Assembly (NCBI RefSeq): GCF_000011385.1
Contig: NC_005125.1
Location: forward strand, 4,340,001-4,404,000
DNA: 64,000 bases
Direction: 5' to 3'
Origin: Gloeobacter violaceus PCC 7421
GTDB taxonomy: Bacteria; Cyanobacteriota; Cyanobacteriia; Gloeobacterales; Gloeobacteraceae
The translations under genes were made by a program, and so were the position numbers. Positions 9,375-17,133 of the stretch are shown here, in pieces (position 1 is the stretch's first letter; every line of letters begins with the position of its first letter). A model generated the notes under the pieces. That model was given only the letters and a program-made list of their open reading frames with translations. It was not told the origin of the DNA and searched no databases.

Positions 9375-9384
9375 GGGCAGGCTC

Positions 9385-9726
9385 CTACATATAGCGCGGC
9401 ACGTTCGGGTCGACGTACAGCGAGTAGGCGTGGATGCCGCCCTGGACATTCTTGACGTTCTCGTAGCCGCGGCGCAACAAAAACGAGCACATGTCGGCGG
9501 AGCGCATGCCGTGGTGGCATAGTACGATCGTCTCTTTTTGCGGGTCGAGAATCTCGCCCAGGCGCATCGACCATTCCTGGTAGTGGCTCAGCGGCAGGTT
9601 GATGAAGCCGTCGAGCCTGGATTGCTCTAATTCCTCCGGTTCGCGCACATCGACAAACTGGGTGCCTTCGGCCTGCGAAGCGAGTTTGCGCTGGAGTTCG
9701 GCGACGGAAATCTCCTGGTAGGGCAT
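9385..9726 (-). CDS. Single-domain rhodanese-like sulfurtransferase
   Basis: A protein of 113 residues with one rhodanese domain. The active-site loop CHHGMRSADM (Cys in the sixth-block position) is intact, as are the FVDVREPEELEQ and GGIHAYS blocks. Such proteins transfer sulfane sulfur or bind thiol ligands in the cytoplasm. The start MPYQEISVAELQ was chosen because homologous single-domain proteins begin this way; the open frame continues upstream with low-complexity sequence that looks non-coding. A small gene follows on the same strand. Confidence 0.85.
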   Translation of the reverse strand: MPYQEISVAELQRKLASQAEGTQFVDVREPEELEQSRLDGFINLPLSHYQEWSMRLGEILDPQKETIVLCHHGMRSADMCSFLLRRGYENVKNVQGGIHAYSLYVDPNVPRYM

Positions 9727-9935
9727 GGGCAGGAAAACACAAGCGAACGGATCCATCCTACGCCAGCGGCAGGGCCGGTTGTGATCCCCGCCGGGATCAA
9801 GGACTTGATCTAAGTACAAATGCCTGGCACTATAGAACCAAACCTCGATCCCCATCGGGATCACCCCGTCAGCGGTTCCTCCTGGAGCCCTTGCGCGCTT
9901 GCAAGTGACGGTTTTGCGCAGCTAGGGAGTTTGCT

Positions 9936-11156
9936 ATGTCCCCGAATGAGCAGTGGTCCCTCGAAGAGATGACCCTCCGGCAGCTGCGGGCGGTGGCCCA
10001 GCAGTACAAAGTTTCGCGCTACAGCCGCATGACGAAGACGGAACTGCTGGAGGCGATTCACGAAGCTCAATTGCAGCAACAAACAGGCAGACGTACTCGC
10101 GGTTTGGAGGCCCAGGCAGAAGTGGAAGACAGCAAGTTTCGCGTTGGCGCGTCGGAGATGGAAATCGAAGACCTCTCGGATATCGACGCAGATCTCGGGG
10201 ATCTCCCCGAAGGCTACGGCGAGAGCCGCATTGTGATTTTGCCCCGCGACCCGCAGTGGGCCTACGTCTACTGGGATGTGCCCAACGAGCACCGCGAGGA
10301 GTTGCGCCGCCAGGGCGGCCAACAGCTTTCATTGCGCCTTTACGACGTCACCGATGTCAGCTTCAACGGCTACAACAGCCACAGCGTCCAGGAATTTCCC
10401 TGCGACGAACTGGCCCGCGAGTGGTACATTCCAATTCCGATCAGCGACCGTGACTTTGTGATCGACATCGGCTACCGCACCGGTGAGGGGCGCTGGCTGG
10501 TGGCGGCGCGCTCGGCCTCGGTGCGCATTCCGCCGATGTACCCATCCGACTGGATCGACGACCGGTTTGTCACCATTCCCTTCGACATGGACCTCAAGGG
10601 CAAAACCGTCTATACGCTGGTGCCTCCTTACGCGGCAGCCCCGGCGCTGCAGGGCGGCGGCCTCACTCGCGGCTACGGCCTGACGCCCCACGAGGCGCTC
10701 TTCGAGTACGCGGGCGGTATGGAAGCGGCGGTGACCGGCTCGCTCTTCGGCTCCCACCAGCAGGTGCCGCTCTCGGAGATGGCGATCAGTTCGTTTATCA
10801 CCCCTTCGGGGCTCGGTTTGTTCTCCGGAGCGCTCTTCTCCGGCGCCCTCTTCTCCGGCGCCTCGGTGCCGCCCGGCCGCGCCCGCGGCTTCTGGCTGGT
10901 GGCCGACGCCGAGCTGATTATCTACGGCGCCACCGAACCGGACGCCTCGGTCACCATCGGCGGCCAGCGTATTGATCTCGCCCCCGACGGCACCTTCCGC
11001 TTCCAGTACGCTTTCCCCGACGGGCTGATGAACTTCCCAATCGAGGCGGTGGCGGTGGACGGCGAGCAGCGCCGGGCGATCACGATGCGCTTTATGCGCC
11101 AGACGCCCCTGCGCCACACCAACACCAAAACCGAGATGAAAATCGAAGCGTACTAA
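9936..11156 (+). CDS. DUF4912 protein with N-terminal Rho-N/SAP-like helix pair
   Basis: A 406-residue protein. Residues about 8-45 (MTLRQLRAVAQQYKVSRYSR, KTELLEAI) match the Rho-N/SAP-like nucleic-acid-binding helix pair. Residues about 90-205 (RIVILPRDPQWAYVYWDVP, LRLYDVTDV) are DUF4912. A Gly/Ala/Ser-rich linker carries three near-identical LFSGA repeats encoded by a 15-bp tandem repeat near 10816-10861. The C-terminal part (ELIIYGATEPDASVTIGGQ) looks like an extracellular Ig-like add-on. DUF4912 proteins commonly neighbour GH57 enzymes in cyanobacteria, as here; the function is unknown, with a link to glycogen metabolism only by association. Confidence 0.85.
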   Translation: MSPNEQWSLEEMTLRQLRAVAQQYKVSRYSRMTKTELLEAIHEAQLQQQTGRRTRGLEAQAEVEDSKFRVGASEMEIEDLSDIDADLGDLPEGYGESRIVILPRDPQWAYVYWDVPNEHREELRRQGGQQLSLRLYDVTDVSFNGYNSHSVQEFPCDELAREWYIPIPISDRDFVIDIGYRTGEGRWLVAARSASVRIPPMYPSDWIDDRFVTIPFDMDLKGKTVYTLVPPYAAAPALQGGGLTRGYGLTPHEALFEYAGGMEAAVTGSLFGSHQQVPLSEMAISSFITPSGLGLFSGALFSGALFSGASVPPGRARGFWLVADAELIIYGATEPDASVTIGGQRIDLAPDGTFRFQYAFPDGLMNFPIEAVAVDGEQRRAITMRFMRQTPLRHTNTKTEMKIEAY

Positions 11157-11168
11157 GCGCTTCGCCCA

Positions 11169-11194
11169 CCGGGGCGCGGCGAACCGCGCCCCGG
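11169..11194 (+). other. Perfect GC-rich hairpin between DUF4912 and GH57 genes
   Basis: Two 11-nt arms (11169-11179 and 11184-11194) pair perfectly around a CGAA tetraloop. No T-run follows, so it is not a standard intrinsic terminator. It may be an mRNA-stabilising or attenuating hairpin between two genes that otherwise look like one operon. Confidence 0.5.
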
Positions 11195-11234
11195 CCACCC
11201 GCCGACTTTTGACTATTTACTTCGAGGTTCCGCC

Positions 11235-12824
11235 ATGCCCCTGGGTTATCTGGCACTTGTTCTGCACGCCCATCTGCCCTTCGTGCGCCATCCGGAAAGC
11301 GACTACGTCCTGGAGGAAGAGTGGCTTTACGAAGCCATCACCGAGACGTACATTCCGCTTATCAACATGTTCGAGGGCCTGCGCGCCGACGGCATCGACT
11401 TCAAGCTCACCATGTCGATGACGCCGCCCCTGGTCTCGATGTTGCGCGATCCGTACCTGCAGGAAAAATTCGAGCTGCACCTGACACAGCTGGAGCAGCT
11501 GACCCAAAAGGAACTGGAGCGCACCAAAACCCACGGGCACCTCAACTACCTGGCCCACCACTACGAAGAATTTTTTGCCGCCGCCCGCTCCACCTGGGCG
11601 CGCTACGACGGCGATCTGGTGAGTGCCTTCAAGCCGTTCCAAGATTCGGGCAATCTCGAAATTATTACCTGCGGCGCCACCCACGGCTATTTGCCCTTGA
11701 TGCAGATGTACCCGCAGGCGGTCTGGGCGCAACTGAAGACGGCTTTCGATCACTATTGCGAAAGCTTTGGCTGCGAACCGAAGGGGATCTGGCTGCCGGA
11801 GTGCGCCTATTACACCGGGCTTGAGCGGATGCTGGCCGATGTCGGTTTGCGCTATTTTCTCACCGACGCCCACGGTCTGCTCTACGCCAAGCCCCGGCCG
11901 CGCTACGGCGCCTATGCTCCCATCTTTACCACCACCGGCGTGGCCGCCTTCGGCCGCGACTACGAATCGTCCCAGCAAGTCTGGAGTTCGGAGGTGGGTT
12001 ACCCGGGCGACCCGTCCTACCGCGAATTTTACAAAGACCTGGGCTACGAGGCCGAATACGAGTACATCAAGCCCTACATCCAGCCCAACGGCACCCGCAA
12101 GAACGTCGGCATCAAATACCACAAGATCACCAGCCGCCAGGGCGACATGGGCGGCAAAGAACTTTACGACCCCTACTGGGCGCGCGAAAAAGCCGCCGAG
12201 CACGCGAACAACTTCATGTTCAACCGCGGCCAGCAAATCGAGTACCTGCACGGGGTGATGGGCCGCCCGCCCATCGTCGTCTCCCCCTACGACGCCGAGC
12301 TCTTTGGTCACTGGTGGTACGAGGGGCCGTGGTTTTTGAACTATTTGTTCCGCAAGTCCTACTACGACCAGAACACCTACCAGATGACCCACCTGGCCGA
12401 TTACCTGCGCGCCAATCCGACCCAGCAGGTCTGCCATCCGGCCCAGTCGAGCTGGGGAGCCAAGGGTTTTCACGAGTTCTGGCTCAACGACACCAACGCC
12501 TGGGTCTACCCGCACCTGCACAAGGCCACCGAGCGGATGATTGACCTGGCCAGACGCGAGCCGGCCGACGAACTGGAGTGGCGCGTGCTCAACCAGGCGG
12601 CCCGCGAGGTGCTGCTCGCCCAATCCTCCGACTGGGCCTTCATCATGCGCACCGGCACCATGGTCCCCTACGCCGTGCGCCGCACCCGGTCGCACCTGCT
12701 GCGTTTCAATCGTCTGTTTGAAGCGATCCACCAGGGCAAGGTCGACAGCGAGTGGCTGCAGAAAGTCGAAACGGTCGACAACATCTTCCCGAGCATGAAC
12801 TACCGCACCTACCGGCCGCTCTAG
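11235..12824 (+). CDS. GH57 glycoside hydrolase, probable 1,4-alpha-glucan branching enzyme
   Basis: The 529-residue protein starts with the GH57 signature LVLHAHLPFVRHPE. The conserved block GIWLPECAYYTGLERML carries the predicted catalytic Glu at about residue 189, and SPYDAELFGHWWYEGP carries the predicted acid/base Asp at about 353. Length and motifs match the DUF1957-containing GH57 group, several of which are glycogen branching enzymes acting on alpha-1,4-glucan. A role in glycogen structure is the likely reading. The start ATG 11235 follows GAGGTTCCGCC. A strong terminator follows at 12854-12884. Confidence 0.88.
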   Translation: MPLGYLALVLHAHLPFVRHPESDYVLEEEWLYEAITETYIPLINMFEGLRADGIDFKLTMSMTPPLVSMLRDPYLQEKFELHLTQLEQLTQKELERTKTHGHLNYLAHHYEEFFAAARSTWARYDGDLVSAFKPFQDSGNLEIITCGATHGYLPLMQMYPQAVWAQLKTAFDHYCESFGCEPKGIWLPECAYYTGLERMLADVGLRYFLTDAHGLLYAKPRPRYGAYAPIFTTTGVAAFGRDYESSQQVWSSEVGYPGDPSYREFYKDLGYEAEYEYIKPYIQPNGTRKNVGIKYHKITSRQGDMGGKELYDPYWAREKAAEHANNFMFNRGQQIEYLHGVMGRPPIVVSPYDAELFGHWWYEGPWFLNYLFRKSYYDQNTYQMTHLADYLRANPTQQVCHPAQSSWGAKGFHEFWLNDTNAWVYPHLHKATERMIDLARREPADELEWRVLNQAAREVLLAQSSDWAFIMRTGTMVPYAVRRTRSHLLRFNRLFEAIHQGKVDSEWLQKVETVDNIFPSMNYRTYRPL

Positions 12825-12853
12825 AGCGTTTTTTGTCTCCGCTTTTCCCTGTC

Positions 12854-12884
12854 CCGGCGCCACCCCATGCGGCGCCGGTTTTTT
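12854..12884 (+). terminator. Rho-independent terminator after GH57 gene
   Basis: Arms CCGGCGCC (12854-12861) and GGCGCCGG (12871-12878) form a perfect 8-bp GC stem with a 9-nt loop, followed at once by six T residues (12879-12884). It lies 30 nt after the stop codon of the plus-strand GH57 gene. The following gene is on the minus strand and converges. Confidence 0.85.
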
Positions 12885-12895
12885 GCGGGCTGTTC

Positions 12896-13615
12896 TCAGG
12901 CGATCGAATCCGGGTCGATTCCTTGGCGGCGCAGGTACTCCGCCAGCCGTTCGGCCCGCTCCCGCTCCCGTTCGGCCCGTCCGTGCTCCTGCTCAAGTAA
13001 GGCCGCCGTGCGCCTCAGCTCGGCATGCAGCTCCGAGGGCAACAATAACTTCGCTCCCGTGTCTTCGCGGAAAAAGGCGAGTAACTGCCCGTCCACTGCG
13101 ACGCGCAACCCGAGCGGAACAATCCGGCTGTCGACGATCGGGGTGTAGAGTTCTTCTTGCTCGCCGTCCACCTCCACCGGCACCAGCCGGTACCCCTGCA
13201 ATTGCCCCGCTATCCACTCCCCCTTCGGGTCGAACAGCCAGTACTCGTGCACCCCGAGCTGTTCGTAGAGCATTTTCTTAAACGCTTTGTCCTTCTCCTG
13301 GGTGCCCTTGGAAGTGATCTCGAAGATGACGGCGGGTACCTGCCCACCTTCTTCCCAGAGTTTGTAGTTGTCCCGGCCGCCGGGGGCGACGCCAATGATG
13401 ACCATCACGTCGGGGGCGACCCGGGCACGGGGATTGCCCTCGATAAAATACAAAAACTGGTTGGCCAATACCGTGGCTTGCTGCCCTTCGAGGTACTGCT
13501 TGAGCACTTCGAGAATGGTCAGCAGGGCATAGAGATGCACAAAAGTCTCAGCCACAGGTTCGCCATCCCCACTCGGATACACGATGTTCTGCGGCGATTT
13601 TACGTAGGCGGACAT
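12896..13615 (-). CDS. Uma2 family (DUF820) restriction-endonuclease-fold protein
   Basis: A 239-residue protein of the Uma2 group, greatly expanded in cyanobacteria. The PD-(D/E)xK-like elements are visible: APDVMVIIGV, then VIFEITSKGTQEKDKAFKK, then YEQLGVHEYWLFDPKGEW. The C-terminal 40 residues form a charged heptad-like helix rich in Glu and Arg (LLEQEHGRAERERERAERL), a common Uma2 ending. The biological role of Uma2 proteins is unknown; nuclease activity is inferred from fold only. The gene stands alone between the GH57 terminator and the divergent UBP zinc-finger gene. Confidence 0.9.
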   Translation of the reverse strand: MSAYVKSPQNIVYPSGDGEPVAETFVHLYALLTILEVLKQYLEGQQATVLANQFLYFIEGNPRARVAPDVMVIIGVAPGGRDNYKLWEEGGQVPAVIFEITSKGTQEKDKAFKKMLYEQLGVHEYWLFDPKGEWIAGQLQGYRLVPVEVDGEQEELYTPIVDSRIVPLGLRVAVDGQLLAFFREDTGAKLLLPSELHAELRRTAALLEQEHGRAERERERAERLAEYLRRQGIDPDSIA

Positions 13616-13723
13616 TCCGGCGCTCCAGCGGCTGGCTTTGCGCCCATCTTACGCACTGGTGCCGCACGCAGCCATACGGCACAATTTTGCATAGGCGCTC
13701 TGTCGCCACCGTCGGGAGGAACC

Positions 13724-13978
13724 ATGGCCAAGTGCAAGCACACCGATCAAATCCGCACCGTCACCCCGAGCGCCAACGGCTGTGAGGAATGCCTCGCTAT
13801 GGGCGAGCGGTGGGTGCATCTGCGCGAGTGCCTGAGCTGCGGCCACATCGGCTGCTGCGATTCATCCAAAAATAAACACGCCACCCGCCACTTTGTGGAT
13901 ACCGGCCACCCGATCGTCCGCTCCTTCGAACCCGGCGAAGACTGGCGCTGGTGCTATATCGACCGCAGCTTCGTATAG
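13724..13978 (+). CDS. UBP-type zinc finger protein (84 residues)
   Basis: A small stand-alone ZnF-UBP domain. Zinc ligands are visible: the CKH start, NGCEECL, LRECLSCGHIGCCDSS, KHATRHF and GHPIVRSFE. In eukaryotes this fold binds ubiquitin C-termini; bacterial stand-alone versions have unknown partners. The ATG at 13724 follows GGGAGGA at 6 nt spacing. The last 76 bp are duplicated at 15320-15395 with 72 identities, marking the edge of an inserted or rearranged segment. Confidence 0.88.
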   Translation: MAKCKHTDQIRTVTPSANGCEECLAMGERWVHLRECLSCGHIGCCDSSKNKHATRHFVDTGHPIVRSFEPGEDWRWCYIDRSFV

Positions 13979-14343
13979 CTGCAGCTTGTAATCATCAATG
14001 CTTGGACTTGCAACCAGGCAAGCCGCGAACCAAAAAGCAGCTGTGATGGGGCTCGGTTTGACACCCAAGAATACGCAGAGGCGAACAACTGAACAGAAAA
14101 AGCTGCTGCTCTGTGCGGACATTCCTCAAAGATTGCTTTCGCATGCTTTGAGGAATGTCCGCACGGCGACTTTAGTGAAAGGGCGGCTTTGGTAGCAGGA
14201 AACGTCTAATAACCTGACCATGCTAGCTCCCGAGTCCTGAATCCGCTCCGATAGCCGTCAATAGTTCCCGCTCTGAAAGCTGCGGAGCAAGCTAGAGCGG
14301 CACTTGGAGCATACTCCATCGCTCCTTGCAAAAGGCTCGGAAT
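13979..14343. other. 365-bp gap without a convincing gene
   Basis: The only open frame (13998-14195, plus) runs straight through a perfect inverted repeat and has no recognisable protein features, so I do not call it. The notable content is the hairpin at 14113-14164. The stretch begins the segment that separates the two copies of the UBP gene tail. Confidence 0.5.
14113..14164. repeat. 19-bp perfect inverted repeat with 14-nt loop
   Basis: Left arm 14113-14131 and right arm 14146-14164 are exact reverse complements over 19 nt. The loop is 14132-14145. No T-run follows on either strand, so it is not an ordinary terminator. It could be a small mobile-element hairpin, a recombination site or a structured RNA. 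Confidence 0.8.
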
Positions 14344-14685
14344 TCAACTTTTTTGTTTTTCTCGGGCGCCGGGGTAGTGTGCTGCAGTCGATAGGGAAGG
14401 GCGCACTTCATCGAAGGTGAGTACGTAATTTTCCCCAACGTAGTCTGAAACTGTAGGCCCTTCTTTTCCGACAGTGACTCTTCTTTTAAAGGGCAGCTTT
14501 TCCAGCAGTTGTCCATTTTCGTCGTAAAGCTCCGCTTCTTTACCGACAGTGATAAAAATGGATCCCTCACTGTACGTTCGGGTGACCGTATCGAAGATTT
14601 TAGTCGGAATTCTAGGTTGAGCGTTGGCCCCAATGGCTTGAAAACTCAGGGCCGCGGTAATCAAAGCAACTGCAAATTTCTTCAT
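14344..14685 (-). CDS. Small secreted protein of unknown function
   Basis: A 113-residue protein with a clear signal peptide (MKKFAVALITAALS, then FQAIGANA as the likely cleavage region). The mature part is about 90 residues of mixed beta-rich sequence with no cysteines (SIFITVGKEAELYDENG, VSDYVGENYVLTFDEV). I do not recognise a family. ATG 14685 was chosen because it gives a textbook signal peptide and GAGG lies upstream; seven extra residues are possible. It lies in the insert between the two UBP tails, next to another small secreted protein on the same strand. Base composition is lower in GC than the flanks. Confidence 0.65.
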   Translation of the reverse strand: MKKFAVALITAALSFQAIGANAQPRIPTKIFDTVTRTYSEGSIFITVGKEAELYDENGQLLEKLPFKRRVTVGKEGPTVSDYVGENYVLTFDEVRPSLSTAAHYPGAREKQKS

Positions 14686-14764
14686 TTTCTCGAACCTCGA
14701 AGTCAATACAGGTTAGGATCGAAGATTCTGACTGATGCAACTTTAGCCGATTGCAACAATCAGT

Positions 14765-15121
14765 TTAGTTTGGCACTGGGCACGTTTGTCCGGAACAAGT
14801 AAGAATAGCGGTTGTGTTCATGAACATACCACTGGATACAGGACCCCAAACCGAGTGGTTACCATAAGTTGGTGTTGTGGCACCGGTGTAATGGCCATCG
14901 CCACCCGTGTCATAGACAGTGGCAAAAATAGAAGCACTGCCACTCAGTACAAGGTCGTACCCTCCTCCCGGCAATGAAAACGCGTCGCCTGGTGAGTACG
15001 TTCCATCGTTAATGTTCTTGATATATATTTGCAGTTTGCTTTGGGAAGCCGCCCTGCTGGATAGCAGCAGGGGCATCCCAATTAAAATGAATGATGTGGC
15101 CAATCTTCTCGAAATCTTCAT
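14765..15121 (-). CDS. Small secreted protein of unknown function, Gly/Thr-rich
   Basis: A 118-residue protein with a signal peptide (MKISRRLATSFILIGMPLLL, cleavage near SRAASQ). The mature region is rich in Gly, Ser and Thr (FSLPGGGYDLVLSGSAS, YDTGGDGHYTGATTP) and ends in a Cys pair, LTCSGQTCPVPN, which could form a disulfide outside the cytoplasm. I do not recognise the family. ATG 15121 gives the correct signal peptide and has GGGGA upstream. It is transcribed toward the other small secreted gene 79 nt away, so the two may be co-transcribed. It lies inside the UBP-tail insert. Confidence 0.65.
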   Translation of the reverse strand: MKISRRLATSFILIGMPLLLSSRAASQSKLQIYIKNINDGTYSPGDAFSLPGGGYDLVLSGSASIFATVYDTGGDGHYTGATTPTYGNHSVWGPVSSGMFMNTTAILTCSGQTCPVPN

Positions 15122-15319
15122 CCCGTTGTCCCCACTTGAAGATAGTGTATACCGAGAGACAGCGAAACTATATTCGAAAAAAAACAAGTGTCAAGAGGAT
15201 TCGCGAAATTAAGAATGCATATTGATTCCAATGCTCGCTCCGCGCGATTCGCAGTACAACTTCCAATGCCAGGCCCTCGAAAAATATGCTGTACATCGAT
15301 TGCGACATTATCAGCAAAG

Positions 15320-15395
15320 CGGCCACCCGATCGTGCGCTCCTTCGAGCCCGGCGAAGACTGGCGCTGGTGCTATGTCGACCGCAGCTTCGTCTAG
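15320..15395 (+). pseudogene. Truncated second copy of the UBP zinc-finger gene (3' end only)
   Basis: This 76-bp stretch matches 13903-13978 at 72 positions and encodes the same 24-residue ending with one Ile-to-Val change and a TAG stop. Differences fall mainly at third codon positions, which suggests the copy was once a working gene. The remaining 5' part (zinc ligands and start) is absent. Its stop codon overlaps the stop codon of the minus-strand epimerase gene. Confidence 0.85.
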
Positions 15396-16408
15396 CGGCC
15401 GGCCGCAACTTTGCCCCGGGTGCGGAACCAAGCGACCTCGTCGCGCAGGGTCTCCTCCAGCGGCCGGGCCACAAAGCCCAGTTCCCGCTGGGCTTTGCCG
15501 CTGTCGAGGCGCACCGAATCGGCCAGCGTGCGCAGGCCGCTGGTGGTGAGCACCGTCTTGCCGCCACTGAGCTTTGCAAAGTTCTGCGAGACCCAGGCGA
15601 TCGCCAGAGCGGCGCTGTAGGGAATGCGCAGGGCCGGGGTGGTCTTCCCGCTCACCCGGGCGAGGCTCTCCATCAATTGCACAAAGTCGTAACTCTCGCC
15701 CGAGACGATGTAGCGCCCGCCACTGCGACCGTGCTCCACGGCCTGCAGCATGGCGAGGGCCACGTCGCGCGCGTCGGCGATGCTCACCGAACCGGGAATC
15801 TCCAGCACCCCCGGCAGTTTGCCCTCTAGAAAGTCGAGCACCAACTGGCCGCTCTCGGTGGGGGCGCTGTCGCCGGGACCGAACATCCAACCCGGCAAGA
15901 TGAGCGTCACCGAAAGGTCGTGATGGGCTAAAAACCGGTACACCTCCGCCTCGGCGAGCACTTTGCTGCGAAAGTACAGATTGTCGATGGCAAGCGCTCC
16001 CGGCAGGTCCGACTCGTCGGCGGGCTGCCCGTCCGGCCTTGGCCCGATCACCCCTGAGGAACTGACGTAAATCGCTTTTTGAACGCCCCAGCGCTCGGCC
16101 GCCTTGAGCAACGCGACCGTCGAGCGCACGTTGAGGTGTTCCAACTGCCGCCAGTGATCGCCCGGCTGAAAGTACTCCCGAAAGTAGGCCGCCGCGTGAA
16201 AGAGAACATCACAACCGGCCAGGTGACCGGCAAACCCGTCCACCTCGGCCAGATCGCCCGCGACCACTTCTACCGGCAGCTCGCCCAGCACCCGCCGCGC
16301 CCGCTCGGGATCGCGGGCCAACACCCGCACCGCATGCCCCCGCTCCACCAGCAGGCGCACCAGGTTGCTGCCCAACAGTCCGGTTCCCCCCGTCACGAAT
16401 GCCCGCAC
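15392..16408 (-). CDS. NAD-dependent epimerase/dehydratase (extended SDR)
   Basis: A 338-residue Rossmann-fold protein. The NAD site FVTGGTGLLGSNLVRLLVE is at the very N-terminus, Asp/Arg recognition (VLARDPERARRVL) follows, and the active-site YxxxK is YFRSK with SSSGVIGP supplying the Ser. The family includes dihydroflavonol reductase-like and hopanoid-associated sugar epimerase proteins; the substrate is not clear. GTG 16408 was chosen because AAGGAG lies about 8 nt upstream and the Rossmann strand starts immediately; the open frame extends 16 residues further without support. It is divergent from a PadR regulator that probably controls it. Confidence 0.88.
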   Translation of the reverse strand: MRAFVTGGTGLLGSNLVRLLVERGHAVRVLARDPERARRVLGELPVEVVAGDLAEVDGFAGHLAGCDVLFHAAAYFREYFQPGDHWRQLEHLNVRSTVALLKAAERWGVQKAIYVSSSGVIGPRPDGQPADESDLPGALAIDNLYFRSKVLAEAEVYRFLAHHDLSVTLILPGWMFGPGDSAPTESGQLVLDFLEGKLPGVLEIPGSVSIADARDVALAMLQAVEHGRSGGRYIVSGESYDFVQLMESLARVSGKTTPALRIPYSAALAIAWVSQNFAKLSGGKTVLTTSGLRTLADSVRLDSGKAQRELGFVARPLEETLRDEVAWFRTRGKVAAGR

Positions 16409-16426
16409 AATTGCACTCCTTTGCTT

Positions 16427-16448
16427 ATATCTTCTAGATATATATCTA
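16427..16448. promoter_or_regulatory. Candidate PadR operator in the epimerase/padR divergent gap
   Basis: Two overlapping palindromes lie just upstream of the epimerase ribosome-binding site: ATATCT-N3-AGATAT (16427-16441) and the perfect 14-bp TAGATATATATCTA (16435-16448). The AT-rich dyad in a GC-rich gap next to a PadR gene suggests a repressor site. Binding is inferred. Confidence 0.5.
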
Positions 16449-16539
16449 AAGTACAAAAAGGCAAGCGGTTGGTCAACCGGCCGCCTCTAGCTGACCATGG
16501 GAAAGGACGCATCGGCAGTGGAGGACGGGCGCGGGAGCG

Positions 16540-17088
16540 ATGGGCAGTAAGAACAAGAGCAAGTATGCGATCTTAGGACTATTGAGCCTGCAGCCGATGT
16601 CGGGCTACGACATCCGCAAGAAAATCGCGGCGAGCATCGGGCATTTCTGGAGCGAAAGTTACGGCCAGATCTATCCCATCCTCCGGCAGCTGGTGCAGGA
16701 GGGTCTGGCCACCCGGACGGTCGAGCGCCAGGAAGGCAAGCCGGATCGCTACGTGTACGCGCTCACCGACGGTGGCCGGGAGCAATTGGTCGGTTGGTTG
16801 CAGGAGCCGGTCGAATCGGCCACCGAGCGCAACGAACTGCTGTTGAAACTGTTTTTCGGCCGGCAGATGACCCCGGCGGATTGCCTGGCCCACCTGCGTC
16901 GCTTTCACCGGCACCAGAGGCAACAGCACGGCGAATTTCTCGCGTTGCTGCAGGTGGTGGATACACAATTTACCCACCTGCCCGACGCCATCTACTGGCG
17001 TAGTGTGATTAGCTACGGTCTGGAGACCAGCGAGGCGCTGATGCGCTGGTGCGACAAGACCGCGAGCCTGCTTGAGCCACACCCCTAG
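16540..17088 (+). CDS. PadR family transcriptional regulator
   Basis: A 182-residue protein with a PadR winged helix at residues about 8-80 (YAILGLLSLQPMSGYDIRKK, then YGQIYPILRQLVQEGL and DRYVYALTDGGREQL for the wing), followed by a helical PadR C-terminal (Vir) domain (ERNELLLKLFFGRQM). PadR proteins are usually repressors relieved by small ligands such as phenolics or drugs. The divergent arrangement with the epimerase and the AT-rich dyad between them suggest local control. The Fe-S/metallo-beta-lactamase gene follows 45 nt downstream. Confidence 0.9.
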   Translation: MGSKNKSKYAILGLLSLQPMSGYDIRKKIAASIGHFWSESYGQIYPILRQLVQEGLATRTVERQEGKPDRYVYALTDGGREQLVGWLQEPVESATERNELLLKLFFGRQMTPADCLAHLRRFHRHQRQQHGEFLALLQVVDTQFTHLPDAIYWRSVISYGLETSEALMRWCDKTASLLEPHP

Positions 17089-17133
17089 ACCCAGCTCACC
17101 GAAAGCTATGCTGGAGTTTTCAGGAGGCCCACC

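Noticed and set aside
11217-12863. Minus-strand ORF (548 codons) opposite the GH57 gene
   Set aside because: GH57 catalytic motifs are on the plus strand; the antisense frame lacks any family feature.
13998-14195. Possible 65-residue gene
   Set aside because: It runs through the perfect 19-bp inverted repeat, has no ribosome-binding site and no recognisable protein.
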